Source: Crocosphaera chwakensis CCY0110 (GTDB taxonomy: Bacteria > Cyanobacteriota > Cyanobacteriia > Cyanobacteriales > Microcystaceae). Taken from it: a stretch of DNA of 25,507 nucleotides. Below, piece by piece: positions 8,460 to 15,390 of the stretch (within the stretch, counting starts at the first letter, position 1; each line of letters begins with the position of its first letter). The position numbers and the translations under genes are program-made. The notes beneath the pieces were generated by a model. That model did no database searches and was not told where the DNA came from. It saw only the letters and a list, made by a program, of their open reading frames with translations. Where the stretch lies: positions 1-25,507 of the forward strand of contig NZ_AAXW01000061.1 of NCBI RefSeq assembly GCF_000169335.1, given 5' to 3'.

Positions 8460-9845
8460 ATGCAAAATTTTTATCCTTCTCTGAACCTTTCTTATACTTC
8501 TCAAAAATCAAGCGACCTCTATTGTTTATCGCCTCTTCATGTTGATACAGCTAAAGTTGAAAGCTTAACAGGATACATTGCTAGATTAGCTGAAGCTCAC
8601 TGTGTTTATTCAGGAATTTTATTAGAGCGAACTATTGCTCCTCTCCTTAATAAAAAATACCGTAGTGCTAATTTGTCTAGTTATACAGGTGCATTAAATT
8701 CTACTGGTATTATGGCTAATGATCTTATTAAAGCATTGGAACAATTAACCCAACAAAATAATTTATCTAAATTAACACTTGTTAAATGGGCCGATATGTT
8801 GCCAAATAGATATCTGCTACATCAACATCGAACATGGTGTCCTCTTTGTTATCATCAATGGAAACAGAAAAAAGAACCTGTTTATGAACCTTTAATATGG
8901 ACACTGAAATTAGTTAAAGTCTGTCCTATACATGAGATTCCTCTTCAGCAAAAATGTCCGAATTGTCATCAATATAATTTTTTCTTGTCTTGGAAATCTC
9001 GCCCAGGGTTTTGTTTCCGATGTGAAAAATGGCTCGGTTGTTCACAAGTTAATCTTAAGCTTTCAGATTTGTGTAAAGAGAACACCGAGGGAAGTCAAGT
9101 TGTTACTAATCATCCATTTTCTGATAATGACTTAAAATGGAATATTTGGGTAGCTAATAATATTCAAGAGTTATTATCAATACAAACAGACATATCTGCT
9201 ATTAATGTTTCTGAATCCTTAATGAAAGTTGCTAACAAATTGACAGATGGAAATATTGCAGCTTTAGCTCGTTATTTGAAAATGCGAAAAAACACAGTTT
9301 GGTTGTGGTGTAAGGGAAAAAATCAACCTTCTTTAGAGGCTTTATTGAGAATTTCCTATCAATTAAAAATTCAGTTAATGGATTTATTGCTAAATACAGA
9401 CTATTCCTTTGTTGTATCATCTAATGGCTATTCTCAATCTTCGTCTATTCGCTTAAATTCTAGACGAAATCCCACATTTGATGTTGTTTACGCTCACAAA
9501 GAACTTCTCAAAATTTTAAGTGATTCTGAAAAACCTCCCTTATCTTTAGAAGAAGTAGCCAGACGGATTGCCTGTGACCGCAGAACACTAAATCGTCATT
9601 TCCCAGATTTATGTCGTCAAATCTCTTCTCGTTATTTAAGTTTTCGACAAACATCTTTCCAAAATACAATTAAACATTGTTGTCATGAGGTTGAGGAAGC
9701 TGTAATCACTTTATACCAACAAGGAATTTATCCTACTGAAGACCTTGTTTCTCAGTCAATTTCTCGTCCTGGTTATCTTCGGTACAAAAGAGTCAGAAAA
9801 GTCTTTCAAGAAGCTAGGGAGCGTTTATATGGTTCTCGTTTATAA
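8460..9845 (+). CDS. tnsD: TnsD/TniQ-family target-site selector
   Basis: Read from ATG 8460, directly after the tnsC stop, the protein has 461 residues. An upstream in-frame ATG at 8400 lies inside tnsC and is less likely. The N-terminus (SPLHVDTAKVESLTGYIARL) is the TniQ family opening. Zinc-binding pairs follow: WCPLC (C127, C130), VCPIHE (C155, H158), CPNC (C166, C169) and CFRC (C185, C188). Beyond these are an Xre-like helix-turn-helix (about 263-312), a second one (LSLEEVARRIACDRRTLNRH, about 361-400) and a third helical region to the end. TnsD proteins bind a specific chromosomal site and recruit TnsC. The length is close to Tn7 TnsD (508 aa), not the short TniQ (about 167 aa) of type V-K elements. 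The adjacent tRNA-Ala gene is the probable recognised site. Confidence 0.88.
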   Translation: MQNFYPSLNLSYTSQKSSDLYCLSPLHVDTAKVESLTGYIARLAEAHCVYSGILLERTIAPLLNKKYRSANLSSYTGALNSTGIMANDLIKALEQLTQQNNLSKLTLVKWADMLPNRYLLHQHRTWCPLCYHQWKQKKEPVYEPLIWTLKLVKVCPIHEIPLQQKCPNCHQYNFFLSWKSRPGFCFRCEKWLGCSQVNLKLSDLCKENTEGSQVVTNHPFSDNDLKWNIWVANNIQELLSIQTDISAINVSESLMKVANKLTDGNIAALARYLKMRKNTVWLWCKGKNQPSLEALLRISYQLKIQLMDLLLNTDYSFVVSSNGYSQSSSIRLNSRRNPTFDVVYAHKELLKILSDSEKPPLSLEEVARRIACDRRTLNRHFPDLCRQISSRYLSFRQTSFQNTIKHCCHEVEEAVITLYQQGIYPTEDLVSQSISRPGYLRYKRVRKVFQEARERLYGSRL

Positions 9846-9851
9846 TTGAAG

Positions 9852-9917
9852 GGAAGCACATTATTTCGGAAGTTAATTGGAAGTATATTGTTTCCGTCAC
9901 CGAAATGATATGTTTCC
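9852..9917 (+). repeat. Three spaced 17-bp motifs, likely TnsB-binding sites of the transposon end
   Basis: Copies: GGAAGCACATTATTTCG (9852-9868), GGAAGTATATTGTTTCC (9879-9895) and CGAAATGATATGTTTCC (9901-9917), with start-to-start distances of 27 and 22 bp. Each has a GAA block and TTTC exactly 12 bases after the motif start. The array lies wholly between the tnsD stop and the tRNA gene. Tn7-like ends carry several such sites of about 20 bp bound by TnsB, which fits this position. Confidence 0.7.
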
Positions 9918-9955
9918 AGTTACAAAAGGGGTTCGAGTAACACAACGAAAAAGAA

Positions 9956-10028
9956 TGGAGAATAGCGGACTTGAACCGCTGACATCCTGCTTGCAAAGCA
10001 GGCGCTCTACCAACTGAGCTAATCCCCC
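9956..10028 (-). tRNA. trnA-UGC: tRNA-Ala (anticodon UGC)
   Basis: A 73-base cloverleaf on the minus strand. The acceptor arms GGGGGAT and ATTCTCC pair with G1-C72, G2-C71 and the alanine identity pair G3-U70. The D arm is GCTC..GAGC. The anticodon stem CCTGC/GCAGG encloses loop TTTGCAA with anticodon TGC. The T arm is AGCGG TTCAAGT CCGCT, and the discriminator base is A. The terminal CCA is not encoded. Its 3' end faces the Tn7-like element, the usual orientation for a tRNA used as an insertion site. Confidence 0.97.
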
Positions 10029-10132
10029 AAATTAAGTAACCGACAATTTTTTTGTCTCGATATTTTACTCACTCTTACAATTATATACAGACTTATCTAA
10101 AATAGGCAAGGGGTTAACGAAAAAAGTTTCTA

Positions 10133-10160
10133 ACTCCTGACTCCCGACTCCTGACTTCTG
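10133..10160. repeat. Heptanucleotide tandem repeat upstream of trhO
   Basis: Four 7-bp units: ACTCCTG, ACTCCCG, ACTCCTG, ACTTCTG. The last ends four bases before the trhO start codon, so the repeat occupies the position normally used by a ribosome-binding site. Confidence 0.8.
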
Positions 10161-10164
10161 AAAC

Positions 10165-11052
10165 ATGACTTACATTGTTGCCACTTTTTATAAATTCATT
10201 CCTTTTCCTGATTGTGCTGAAAAACAAGGCGTATTCTTAGAATATTGTCTAAATCATGCCATTAAAGGCACTATTTTACTATCCCAGGAAGGAATTAATG
10301 GAACCATTGCCGGAACAACAGATCATATTGAAGCGGTAATCACCTATTTACGTCAAGATAAACGTTTAGCTGACTTAGAGGTTAAATATTCTACTGCTGA
10401 TGCTCTTCCATTTGAACGGATAAAAGTAAAGTTAAAAAAAGAAATTGTTACTCTAGGAATGCCAGAGGTTAACCCTAATGAACAAGTAGGAAACTATGTA
10501 ACTTCTGAACAATGGAATGAGTTAATTCAGGATGATGAAACGATTGTTATTGATACCAGAAATAACTATGAAGTCAATATCGGAACCTTTGAAGGTGCAG
10601 TTAATCCTCAGACCCAATCTTTTAGAGAGTTTCCTGAATATGTACAGCAAAATTTAGACCCAAAAAAGCACAAAAAGATCGCTATGTTTTGTACTGGAGG
10701 AATACGTTGTGAAAAAGCAAGTTCTTTCTTATTAAAACAAGGATTTTCTGAAGTCTATCATCTTAAAGGGGGTATTTTAAAGTATTTAGAAGAAGTTCCA
10801 ACAGATAACAGTTTATGGCAAGGAGAATGTTTTGTTTTTGATGAGCGAGTTGCTGTTAAACATCAGTTAGAAACAGGCAGTTATGAGATGTGTTTAGGGT
10901 GTGGTCATCCCATTTCAGAACAAGATAAATTATCTGATAAATATGAGCAAGGGGTTTCCTGTCCCCATTGTTACGATAGTTTAACCCCTGAAAAGATAGC
11001 TAAACAAAGAGAGAAACAAAGACAATTATGCCAACAAAAAAAAACAACATAG
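10165..11052 (+). CDS. trhO: tRNA uridine(34) hydroxylase, rhodanese-domain (TrhO/YceA, UPF0176)
   Basis: A 295-aa protein matching the TrhO family, which uses oxygen to hydroxylate U34 of certain tRNAs to ho5U. The N-terminal domain (FPDCAEKQGVFLEYC, GTILLSQEGINGTIAG) is the family signature. A rhodanese domain follows (about 120-215) with the active-site loop FCTGGIRCEK, where C176 and C182 are the key cysteines. At the C-terminus two Cys pairs (C243/C246 and C266/C269) probably bind zinc. The basic tail is Gln/Lys-rich. One family substrate class is tRNA-Ala(UGC), so its closeness to that tRNA gene is curious but probably chance. cbiD begins right after its stop. A heptamer repeat sits directly before its start and no ribosome site is evident. 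Confidence 0.92.
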   Translation: MTYIVATFYKFIPFPDCAEKQGVFLEYCLNHAIKGTILLSQEGINGTIAGTTDHIEAVITYLRQDKRLADLEVKYSTADALPFERIKVKLKKEIVTLGMPEVNPNEQVGNYVTSEQWNELIQDDETIVIDTRNNYEVNIGTFEGAVNPQTQSFREFPEYVQQNLDPKKHKKIAMFCTGGIRCEKASSFLLKQGFSEVYHLKGGILKYLEEVPTDNSLWQGECFVFDERVAVKHQLETGSYEMCLGCGHPISEQDKLSDKYEQGVSCPHCYDSLTPEKIAKQREKQRQLCQQKKTT

Positions 11053-11054
11053 AT

Positions 11055-12182
11055 ATGGCTAAACCTCGCGCTGGTTATACTTTACCTGTGTTTGCTTGTG
11101 CTTCTGCGCTCGCTGCTTTGCATCACTTACAAAATAAACAAAAAAATGAGATAGTTTCTTTAGATTTAATAGAACCGCCTAAAACGGTAACTATTCCTAT
11201 TCAACAAGTAGCTAAAATAAATAATAATACGGCTTTAGCCATTACTTTAAGTGAGCCAGGGAATAATCTGGATTTAACGCGAAATACTCCAATTTGGGCT
11301 ATGGTAGAATTGAGAGAAAATAGCACTAAAAATGAACAAGACAAAATTATTCTTCAAGGAGGAGAAGGAGTAGGTAAACAAATTAACTATGATAATAAAG
11401 ATGCCATTTATTCCTACGCAACGAAACTATTAAAGCACAACCTAAAACAATATTTAAAACCAAGAGAAACAATTATAGTAACCATTATTTTACCAGAAGG
11501 AAAAAAGTTGGCGAAGCGAACATCAAATGAAGCTTTTGGTGTAATTGAAGGACTATCTTTATTAGGAACTTCTGGGATTTCTCAGCCGTTGAGTTCTCCT
11601 GATCAATTAAATAGTTATCAACAAGAATTAAAAGTAAAAGCAAAACAATTTGATATGTTAGTCTTTTGTTTAGGAGAAAATGGTTTGGATTTAGCTAAAA
11701 AGTCGGGCATTAATTCTCAACAATTAATTAAAACGGCTAACTGGTTAAGTCCTTTATTAATAACAGCAGCAACAGAAAAAATAAACTCTATTTTATTATT
11801 TGGTTATCATGGAAAACTAATAAAATTAGCAGGAGGAATTTTCCATACTCATCATCATTTAGCTGACGGAAGATTAGAAATATTAGTAAGTCATGGGGTA
11901 AAAATAGGTTTAAAAAGTGCAATTTTACAACAACTTTTAGACTGTGAAACTACAGAAGACGGACTACAATTATTGAGAAAAATAGATGCAGAAACAAACA
12001 ATAATTTCACAGAACAAGTTTATCAATCTATTGTAGAAACGATTGACAAAAGAACACAGTTATATATTAAAAAATATGTTGATTTTAATGTTAATATTGG
12101 CTCCATTGTCTTTGGACGCGATCGCAGAATTATTATGGCTAGTGAAATGGGAAAAAAATTACAACATCAACTAATAAGTTAA
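11055..12182 (+). CDS. cbiD: Cobalt-precorrin-5B C1-methyltransferase (CbiD)
   Basis: CbiD uses S-adenosylmethionine to methylate C1 of cobalt-precorrin-5B in the early-cobalt-insertion route to cobalamin or pseudocobalamin. The opening GYTLPVFACASALAAL is the family hallmark. Other matching segments are NEAFGVIEGLSLLGTSGI and GYHGKLIKLAGGIFHTHHHL. I chose ATG 11055, two bases after the trhO stop, because conserved residues begin six codons later. An upstream ATG at 11028 would add nine residues inside trhO and cannot be excluded. Close spacing suggests cotranscription with trhO. The gene is convergent with the DUF29 gene and their ends overlap by four bases. Length is normal for the family. 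Confidence 0.93.
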   Translation: MAKPRAGYTLPVFACASALAALHHLQNKQKNEIVSLDLIEPPKTVTIPIQQVAKINNNTALAITLSEPGNNLDLTRNTPIWAMVELRENSTKNEQDKIILQGGEGVGKQINYDNKDAIYSYATKLLKHNLKQYLKPRETIIVTIILPEGKKLAKRTSNEAFGVIEGLSLLGTSGISQPLSSPDQLNSYQQELKVKAKQFDMLVFCLGENGLDLAKKSGINSQQLIKTANWLSPLLITAATEKINSILLFGYHGKLIKLAGGIFHTHHHLADGRLEILVSHGVKIGLKSAILQQLLDCETTEDGLQLLRKIDAETNNNFTEQVYQSIVETIDKRTQLYIKKYVDFNVNIGSIVFGRDRRIIMASEMGKKLQHQLIS

Positions 12183-12600
12183 AGAGGAAACCAATCATCT
12201 GAAAGTGCATCTTCAAGAGTAATATTATTGTTATCGGGAATAGAAAAAAGTTCTTTCATGATTGAAATACGTACAGGATAGATTTCGTCCCAAATGGGGT
12301 CTAATTTATTTTTTAAAGCAGGATTTTTCCGTAATATTTTTTTATTTGCGCTCTAAAGTTCCTAATTTCTGCCTTCCAACCTCTAGTACAATATTCTTTT
12401 TCTGAGTCCCAATAAGCTAATTTTAAAAGGTGGTCTAAAAGACGTTCTAAATAGCTTTCCAAAGCATTTTCACGGCTCTTCCCCCAGTCTTCTATCTCCT
12501 CAATTAAATTATCCCAGTCTACTTGCTCAAATTGTTTTAATTTGAGTCGTTTAACTTGCTCTTTTGTCCAAGTATAATAATCCGATGAGTAGGTAGTCAT
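12179..12600 (-). pseudogene. DUF29 family protein, frameshifted at a poly-A run
   Basis: The first frame (12313-12600, ATG at 12598-12600) gives 95 aa of a DUF29 protein: YYTWTKEQVKRLKLKQFEQV, WDNLIEEIEDWGKSR, LLDHLLKLAYW. After FRAQIKK it runs into a stop. The missing C-terminus continues in the -1 frame: ILRKNPALKNKLDPIWDEIY, then a DALSDDWFPL end with its stop at 12179. Adding one A to the run of seven A (12345-12351) restores a protein of about 140 aa, the usual DUF29 size. DUF29 is abundant in cyanobacteria and its function is unknown. The run is read ATA AAA AAA T, so polymerase or ribosome slippage (-1 on A AAA AAA) could still produce full-length protein. A sequencing error in the homopolymer is another explanation. 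Confidence 0.8.
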
Positions 12601-12674
12601 GAGCTTTACTCATTATTTCATAATTCGCTGTTATTATTATAACTCAGCATCATAAGATGAAAGTTTTATCATTA

Positions 12675-12702
12675 TTGTAAAAAGTGATGAATTTGTTATA
12701 AT
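12675..12702 (+). promoter_or_regulatory. Candidate promoter for the secreted 205-aa protein
   Basis: TTGTAA (12675-12680), 16 bp, then a perfect TATAAT (12697-12702), 47 bases before the chosen ATG at 12749. Confidence 0.45.
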
Positions 12703-12748
12703 GAATGCTGGTCTAAATAGCAGTTGAATTTAATTGTCACTATTAATT

Positions 12749-13366
12749 ATGATGAAAAATAGTCTAATGACTTTAGTTTTCAGTGCCTTAACCCTCGTAA
12801 CGACTCAAGTTAAAGCACAAACCCCTGCATCTTCTTTACAAGACTTAGTTGGTGTGAGAGGAAGCGGTGGAGAGATGGAATTAAAAAGAAGAGGATATGA
12901 GTATATCAAAACTGAAAAATCAGCAACAGATTCTTATTCTTATTGGAGAGAAACCAGTACAGGAAAATGTTTAACAGTTCGCACTTCTGATGGACGTTAT
13001 CAATCTCTAGTTTATGCACCGGCTTTTGATTGTCGAGTAGCACAGTCAAGTGGTAGAAGAATTACCATTAATTTTCCCAGTGGGAGTCATTGTGGTACTT
13101 ATGCAGGAAGAATTAATACAGGGGATACGTTTCTCTTAAATTTAGCCAGAGAACAACAATTAATTATTGAACAATCAACTCCCCATGATTATACGGTACA
13201 AGCTCCTAATGGTGAATATTTAGAAGTCATTCAAACATTTCCTAATGATCAAAATCAATATTGGACAGGAAACCAATTCGGTAATTTTCAGATAGAAGTA
13301 GCAAGTGTTCCCCAAGGAAGACCTATTGATATCAAGTTTTGCGCTTATAGTGGAGAAGGAGAATAA
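12749..13366 (+). CDS. Secreted hypothetical protein, 205 aa
   Basis: The frame can be extended to a TTG at 12734, but the ATG at 12749 places a normal signal peptide at the N-terminus (MMKNSLMTLVFSALTLVTTQ, then VKA before the likely cleavage). The mature part opens with SLQDLVGVRGSGGEMELKRR and RGYEYIKTE. This is a domain seen in many short exported bacterial proteins in which a Tyr/Trp-rich segment and Cys follow (SYSYWRETSTGKCLTV, FDCR). The second half (about 100-200) looks like a beta-sandwich with GTYAGRINTG and a paired Cys near the end (FCAYSG). No catalytic motif is recognised. It probably lies in the periplasm or outside the cell. It has its own candidate promoter and no operon partners. 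Confidence 0.7.
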   Translation: MMKNSLMTLVFSALTLVTTQVKAQTPASSLQDLVGVRGSGGEMELKRRGYEYIKTEKSATDSYSYWRETSTGKCLTVRTSDGRYQSLVYAPAFDCRVAQSSGRRITINFPSGSHCGTYAGRINTGDTFLLNLAREQQLIIEQSTPHDYTVQAPNGEYLEVIQTFPNDQNQYWTGNQFGNFQIEVASVPQGRPIDIKFCAYSGEGE

Positions 13367-13462
13367 ACACAGGTTAAAATTTATCTAAAAATGTTTAAAT
13401 GATTGTTATAGTGGAATCAAAATAGTGTCTGAAGTTTCTATCTTTATCACTATCAACTTTAT

Positions 13463-14602
13463 TTAATTTCTATGATTAGGATTACATAGTGCTAAAACAT
13501 AATCACCTTGATTTACTGAATAATTTGTAGAAATATCAAAAATGAATCCATCTGTTTCTGCATAAATGTTAAGAATTTTTGGCAAGTTTCCTTGTTTATT
13601 AAAACTAAGAATTTCGTAGAGTTTATCTCCTTGCTTTACTTCAGTTTTTAAAGTTAATCGATTTTGAATCATTCCACCAGTTGGCGCATAGTAATTTCTA
13701 ATATTTTGACGAGAAACGAATGTGATTTCGTTAGTTAGTAAAAAATAATCGTCTAGTTTTAATATATCTTTTTTTACTAAATAATTAATAATTCCTTTAA
13801 CTCCAGTGTTAACAGATTGGGGATTCATTTTCATTCCAGATCCTAATTCCAAAGTCCAAGATTCTCGATCAATATCAATTATTCTTCCTAACTTTTCAAA
13901 ATTCTTTTTTAATGCTAACCAAGGTTTCATAAATGCTTCATCAAAAGCATCTCCATCATAAGTATCCATTAAAATACCATAATCTATCTGAAAATAATTA
14001 GCACTCTCTTCTTGTTCCCCAGGAAAACAAAAAAGATAATCAATACATTGGTTACTAGAACTATGAATATCGATAACATAATTAGCATCCATAGATAAAG
14101 ATTGTAATTGATAACGATACTGTTCAGATAATGGCGCACTACTAGGATTCTTAATTCTTTCTAGCTGTTTGCTAAAAGCCTGTTTTTGTTGCTGTAAAAA
14201 GTTTTCTTGAATAGTTAAAGAATCAAACTTTATATTCTGTTGAACAAATCCGTCTAAATCATGACAAAATTTCTCATAATCCCAAAAAATACGATTCCAA
14301 TCTTTGCCATCATAACTATTGAATCTTCCTGAAGAAAAGAAATGATTGCGTTGATTGGTTCCTATAGGGTTACAAACAGGAAGTAACCAAATTTCACCAT
14401 CTAGTTGATTTTTATTGAGGGTAGAAAAAAAACTAATTAGTTGTGAAATGACCGCGTTACCAACAATTTCCGAGCCATGTAAATTTGATTGAATATAAAC
14501 TTTTTTACTCTTTTTTTTACCTGTAAACTTATACAGTTGCAGAAAAAACTCATCACCTGAAGCAAGTTTAAATAAATTTAAGGTTTCGATGGTTGGTTTC
14601 AT
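13463..14602 (-). CDS. Succinylglutamate desuccinylase/aspartoacylase family zinc hydrolase
   Basis: A 379-aa zinc carboxypeptidase-fold protein (M14-related AstE/AspA family). The zinc ligands appear as HGSE (H42, E45) and DIHSS (H180). The probable catalytic base is E252 in WTLELGS. Other family segments are LLPVCNPIGTNQR near 74-86 and a C-terminal beta region with a biotinyl-like fold (ETDGFIFDISTNYSVNQGDY). Family members cleave N-acyl amino acids or small amide-linked groups. The substrate cannot be told from sequence. The enzyme looks cytoplasmic, with no signal peptide. It is divergent from the FKBP gene and stands alone on its strand. An insertion of charged, Gln-rich sequence (about 110-160) lies between the metal-binding segments. 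Confidence 0.82.
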   Translation of the reverse strand: MKPTIETLNLFKLASGDEFFLQLYKFTGKKKSKKVYIQSNLHGSEIVGNAVISQLISFFSTLNKNQLDGEIWLLPVCNPIGTNQRNHFFSSGRFNSYDGKDWNRIFWDYEKFCHDLDGFVQQNIKFDSLTIQENFLQQQKQAFSKQLERIKNPSSAPLSEQYRYQLQSLSMDANYVIDIHSSSNQCIDYLFCFPGEQEESANYFQIDYGILMDTYDGDAFDEAFMKPWLALKKNFEKLGRIIDIDRESWTLELGSGMKMNPQSVNTGVKGIINYLVKKDILKLDDYFLLTNEITFVSRQNIRNYYAPTGGMIQNRLTLKTEVKQGDKLYEILSFNKQGNLPKILNIYAETDGFIFDISTNYSVNQGDYVLALCNPNHRN

Positions 14603-14661
14603 AGAAAGCAGAATTTATGAAGGTTTAATTATTAATAAATTTTTAAGAATAGGACAAAAAG

Positions 14662-14690
14662 TTGACAAAATTGGTAGAAAAAACTACCGT
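14662..14690 (+). promoter_or_regulatory. Candidate promoter for the FKBP gene
   Basis: A perfect TTGACA (14662-14667), 17 bp, then TACCGT (14685-14690), 47 bases before the ATG at 14737. A small inverted repeat, GGTAG/CTACC, overlaps the -10 side. Confidence 0.35.
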
Positions 14691-14736
14691 GAAAAAGTCC
14701 CTTCATTAAACAAATAAATTTAGCAGGTAATGTAAT

Positions 14737-15165
14737 ATGGTACAAGCTAAACTTGGAGATACAGTCAAAGTCAACTATACAGGTAAATTGCAAGACGGGA
14801 CAGTGTTTGATTCTTCTGTGGATCGTGACCCCTTACAATTTGCTCTCGGACAAGGTCAAGTAATTTCGGGGTTTGAAGAGGCCGTGGTAGGAATGAGTCC
14901 AGGGGAAAATAAAAGTGTTACGATTCCTTCAGAACAAGCTTACGGTCCTTATCAAGATGAATTAGTGATTGTTGTTGATGAAAAACAAATGCCCTCTGAT
15001 TTATCCGTAGAAGTGGGACAGCAACTGCAAATGCGCCATTCTAGTGGTCAAGCTGTTCCTGTGATGGTAACCAATATTGCTGATAGTAAAGTCACCTTAG
15101 ATGCAAATCATCCCCTAGCAGGAAAAGATTTAACGTTTGATCTTGAATTAGTAAACATTGAATAG
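14737..15165 (+). CDS. FKBP-type peptidyl-prolyl cis-trans isomerase, SlyD-like
   Basis: A 142-aa SlyD-type isomerase and chaperone. The FKBP half-domain shows VKVNYTGKLQDGTVFDSS, FALGQGQVISGFEEAVVGM and an AYGPY loop. The insert-in-flap chaperone region follows (about 70-120: IVVDEKQMPSDLSVEVG, VMVTNIADSKVTLDANHPLA). The chain ends with KDLTFDLELVNIE, the last FKBP strand. It catalyses prolyl isomerisation and holds unfolded chains in the cytoplasm. It lacks the His-rich metal-binding tail of E. coli SlyD, as is common in cyanobacteria. It is a single gene with a plausible sigma-70-type promoter. Confidence 0.93.
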   Translation: MVQAKLGDTVKVNYTGKLQDGTVFDSSVDRDPLQFALGQGQVISGFEEAVVGMSPGENKSVTIPSEQAYGPYQDELVIVVDEKQMPSDLSVEVGQQLQMRHSSGQAVPVMVTNIADSKVTLDANHPLAGKDLTFDLELVNIE

Positions 15166-15223
15166 TTTAAGATATGGGCAGTGGGTTGTTGCACCCATGC
15201 ACTAAAATGGATTGCAAAAATTT

Positions 15224-15246
15224 GGGCGAGGTAAAAATACTCGTCC
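15224..15246 (+). terminator. Hairpin downstream of the FKBP gene, possible weak terminator
   Basis: GGGCGAG (15224-15230) pairs with CTCGTCC (15240-15246) through seven pairs including one G-U, with a 9-base loop. No strong T tract follows, so terminator function is doubtful. Confidence 0.25.
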
Positions 15247-15390
15247 AATACAATTGCTTTTCCTCATTAAAATTAGTTGATTAGTTAACCTAAAATCAAC
15301 TATCATATATTAATTCTTAATCCATCAGATAAATGTGTCTATGGGACTTTTAATTTTTTACGATCAGGAATAAATAGGCTTAGAAGCAAT

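Larger units (their letters stand above)
3818..9942 (+). mobile_element. Tn7-like transposon (TnsAB-TnsC-TnsD) adjoining tRNA-Ala; left boundary undetermined
   Basis: The core is tnsAB, tnsC and tnsD on one strand, followed by a tandem end-motif array (9852-9917) and then the 3' end of a tRNA gene. Tn7-like elements insert by TnsB/TnsA cut-and-paste chemistry, with TnsC linking it to a target selector. Several cyanobacterial Tn7-like elements and CRISPR-associated transposons use tRNA genes as home sites. The tRNA-proximal end must lie between 9918 and 9955. Tn7-like elements usually end ...ACA, and candidates are 9922-9924, 9940-9942 and 9942-9944. The left end was not found, so the stated left limit is only the first gene plausibly inside the element. 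The real boundary could be further upstream and include genes left of the IS1380 copy. No Cas gene or CRISPR array was seen. Confidence 0.65.

Noticed and set aside
9928..9939. GGGGTTCGAGTA beside the tRNA gene resembles a tRNA T-loop (TTCGAGT), suggesting a tRNA fragment.
   Set aside because: The flanking bases do not form the 5-bp T stem and no other tRNA part adjoins it, so chance similarity is more likely.
3654..9955. A CRISPR array or guide-RNA region in the Tn7-like element.
   Set aside because: I saw no regularly spaced repeats of about 28-37 bp and no Cas12k or Cascade gene. The three motifs at 9852-9917 are too short and too closely spaced for an array.
9814..9996. A minus-strand frame running through the end of tnsD, the repeat array and the tRNA gene.
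   Set aside because: It overlaps a well-defined tRNA and has no protein features.
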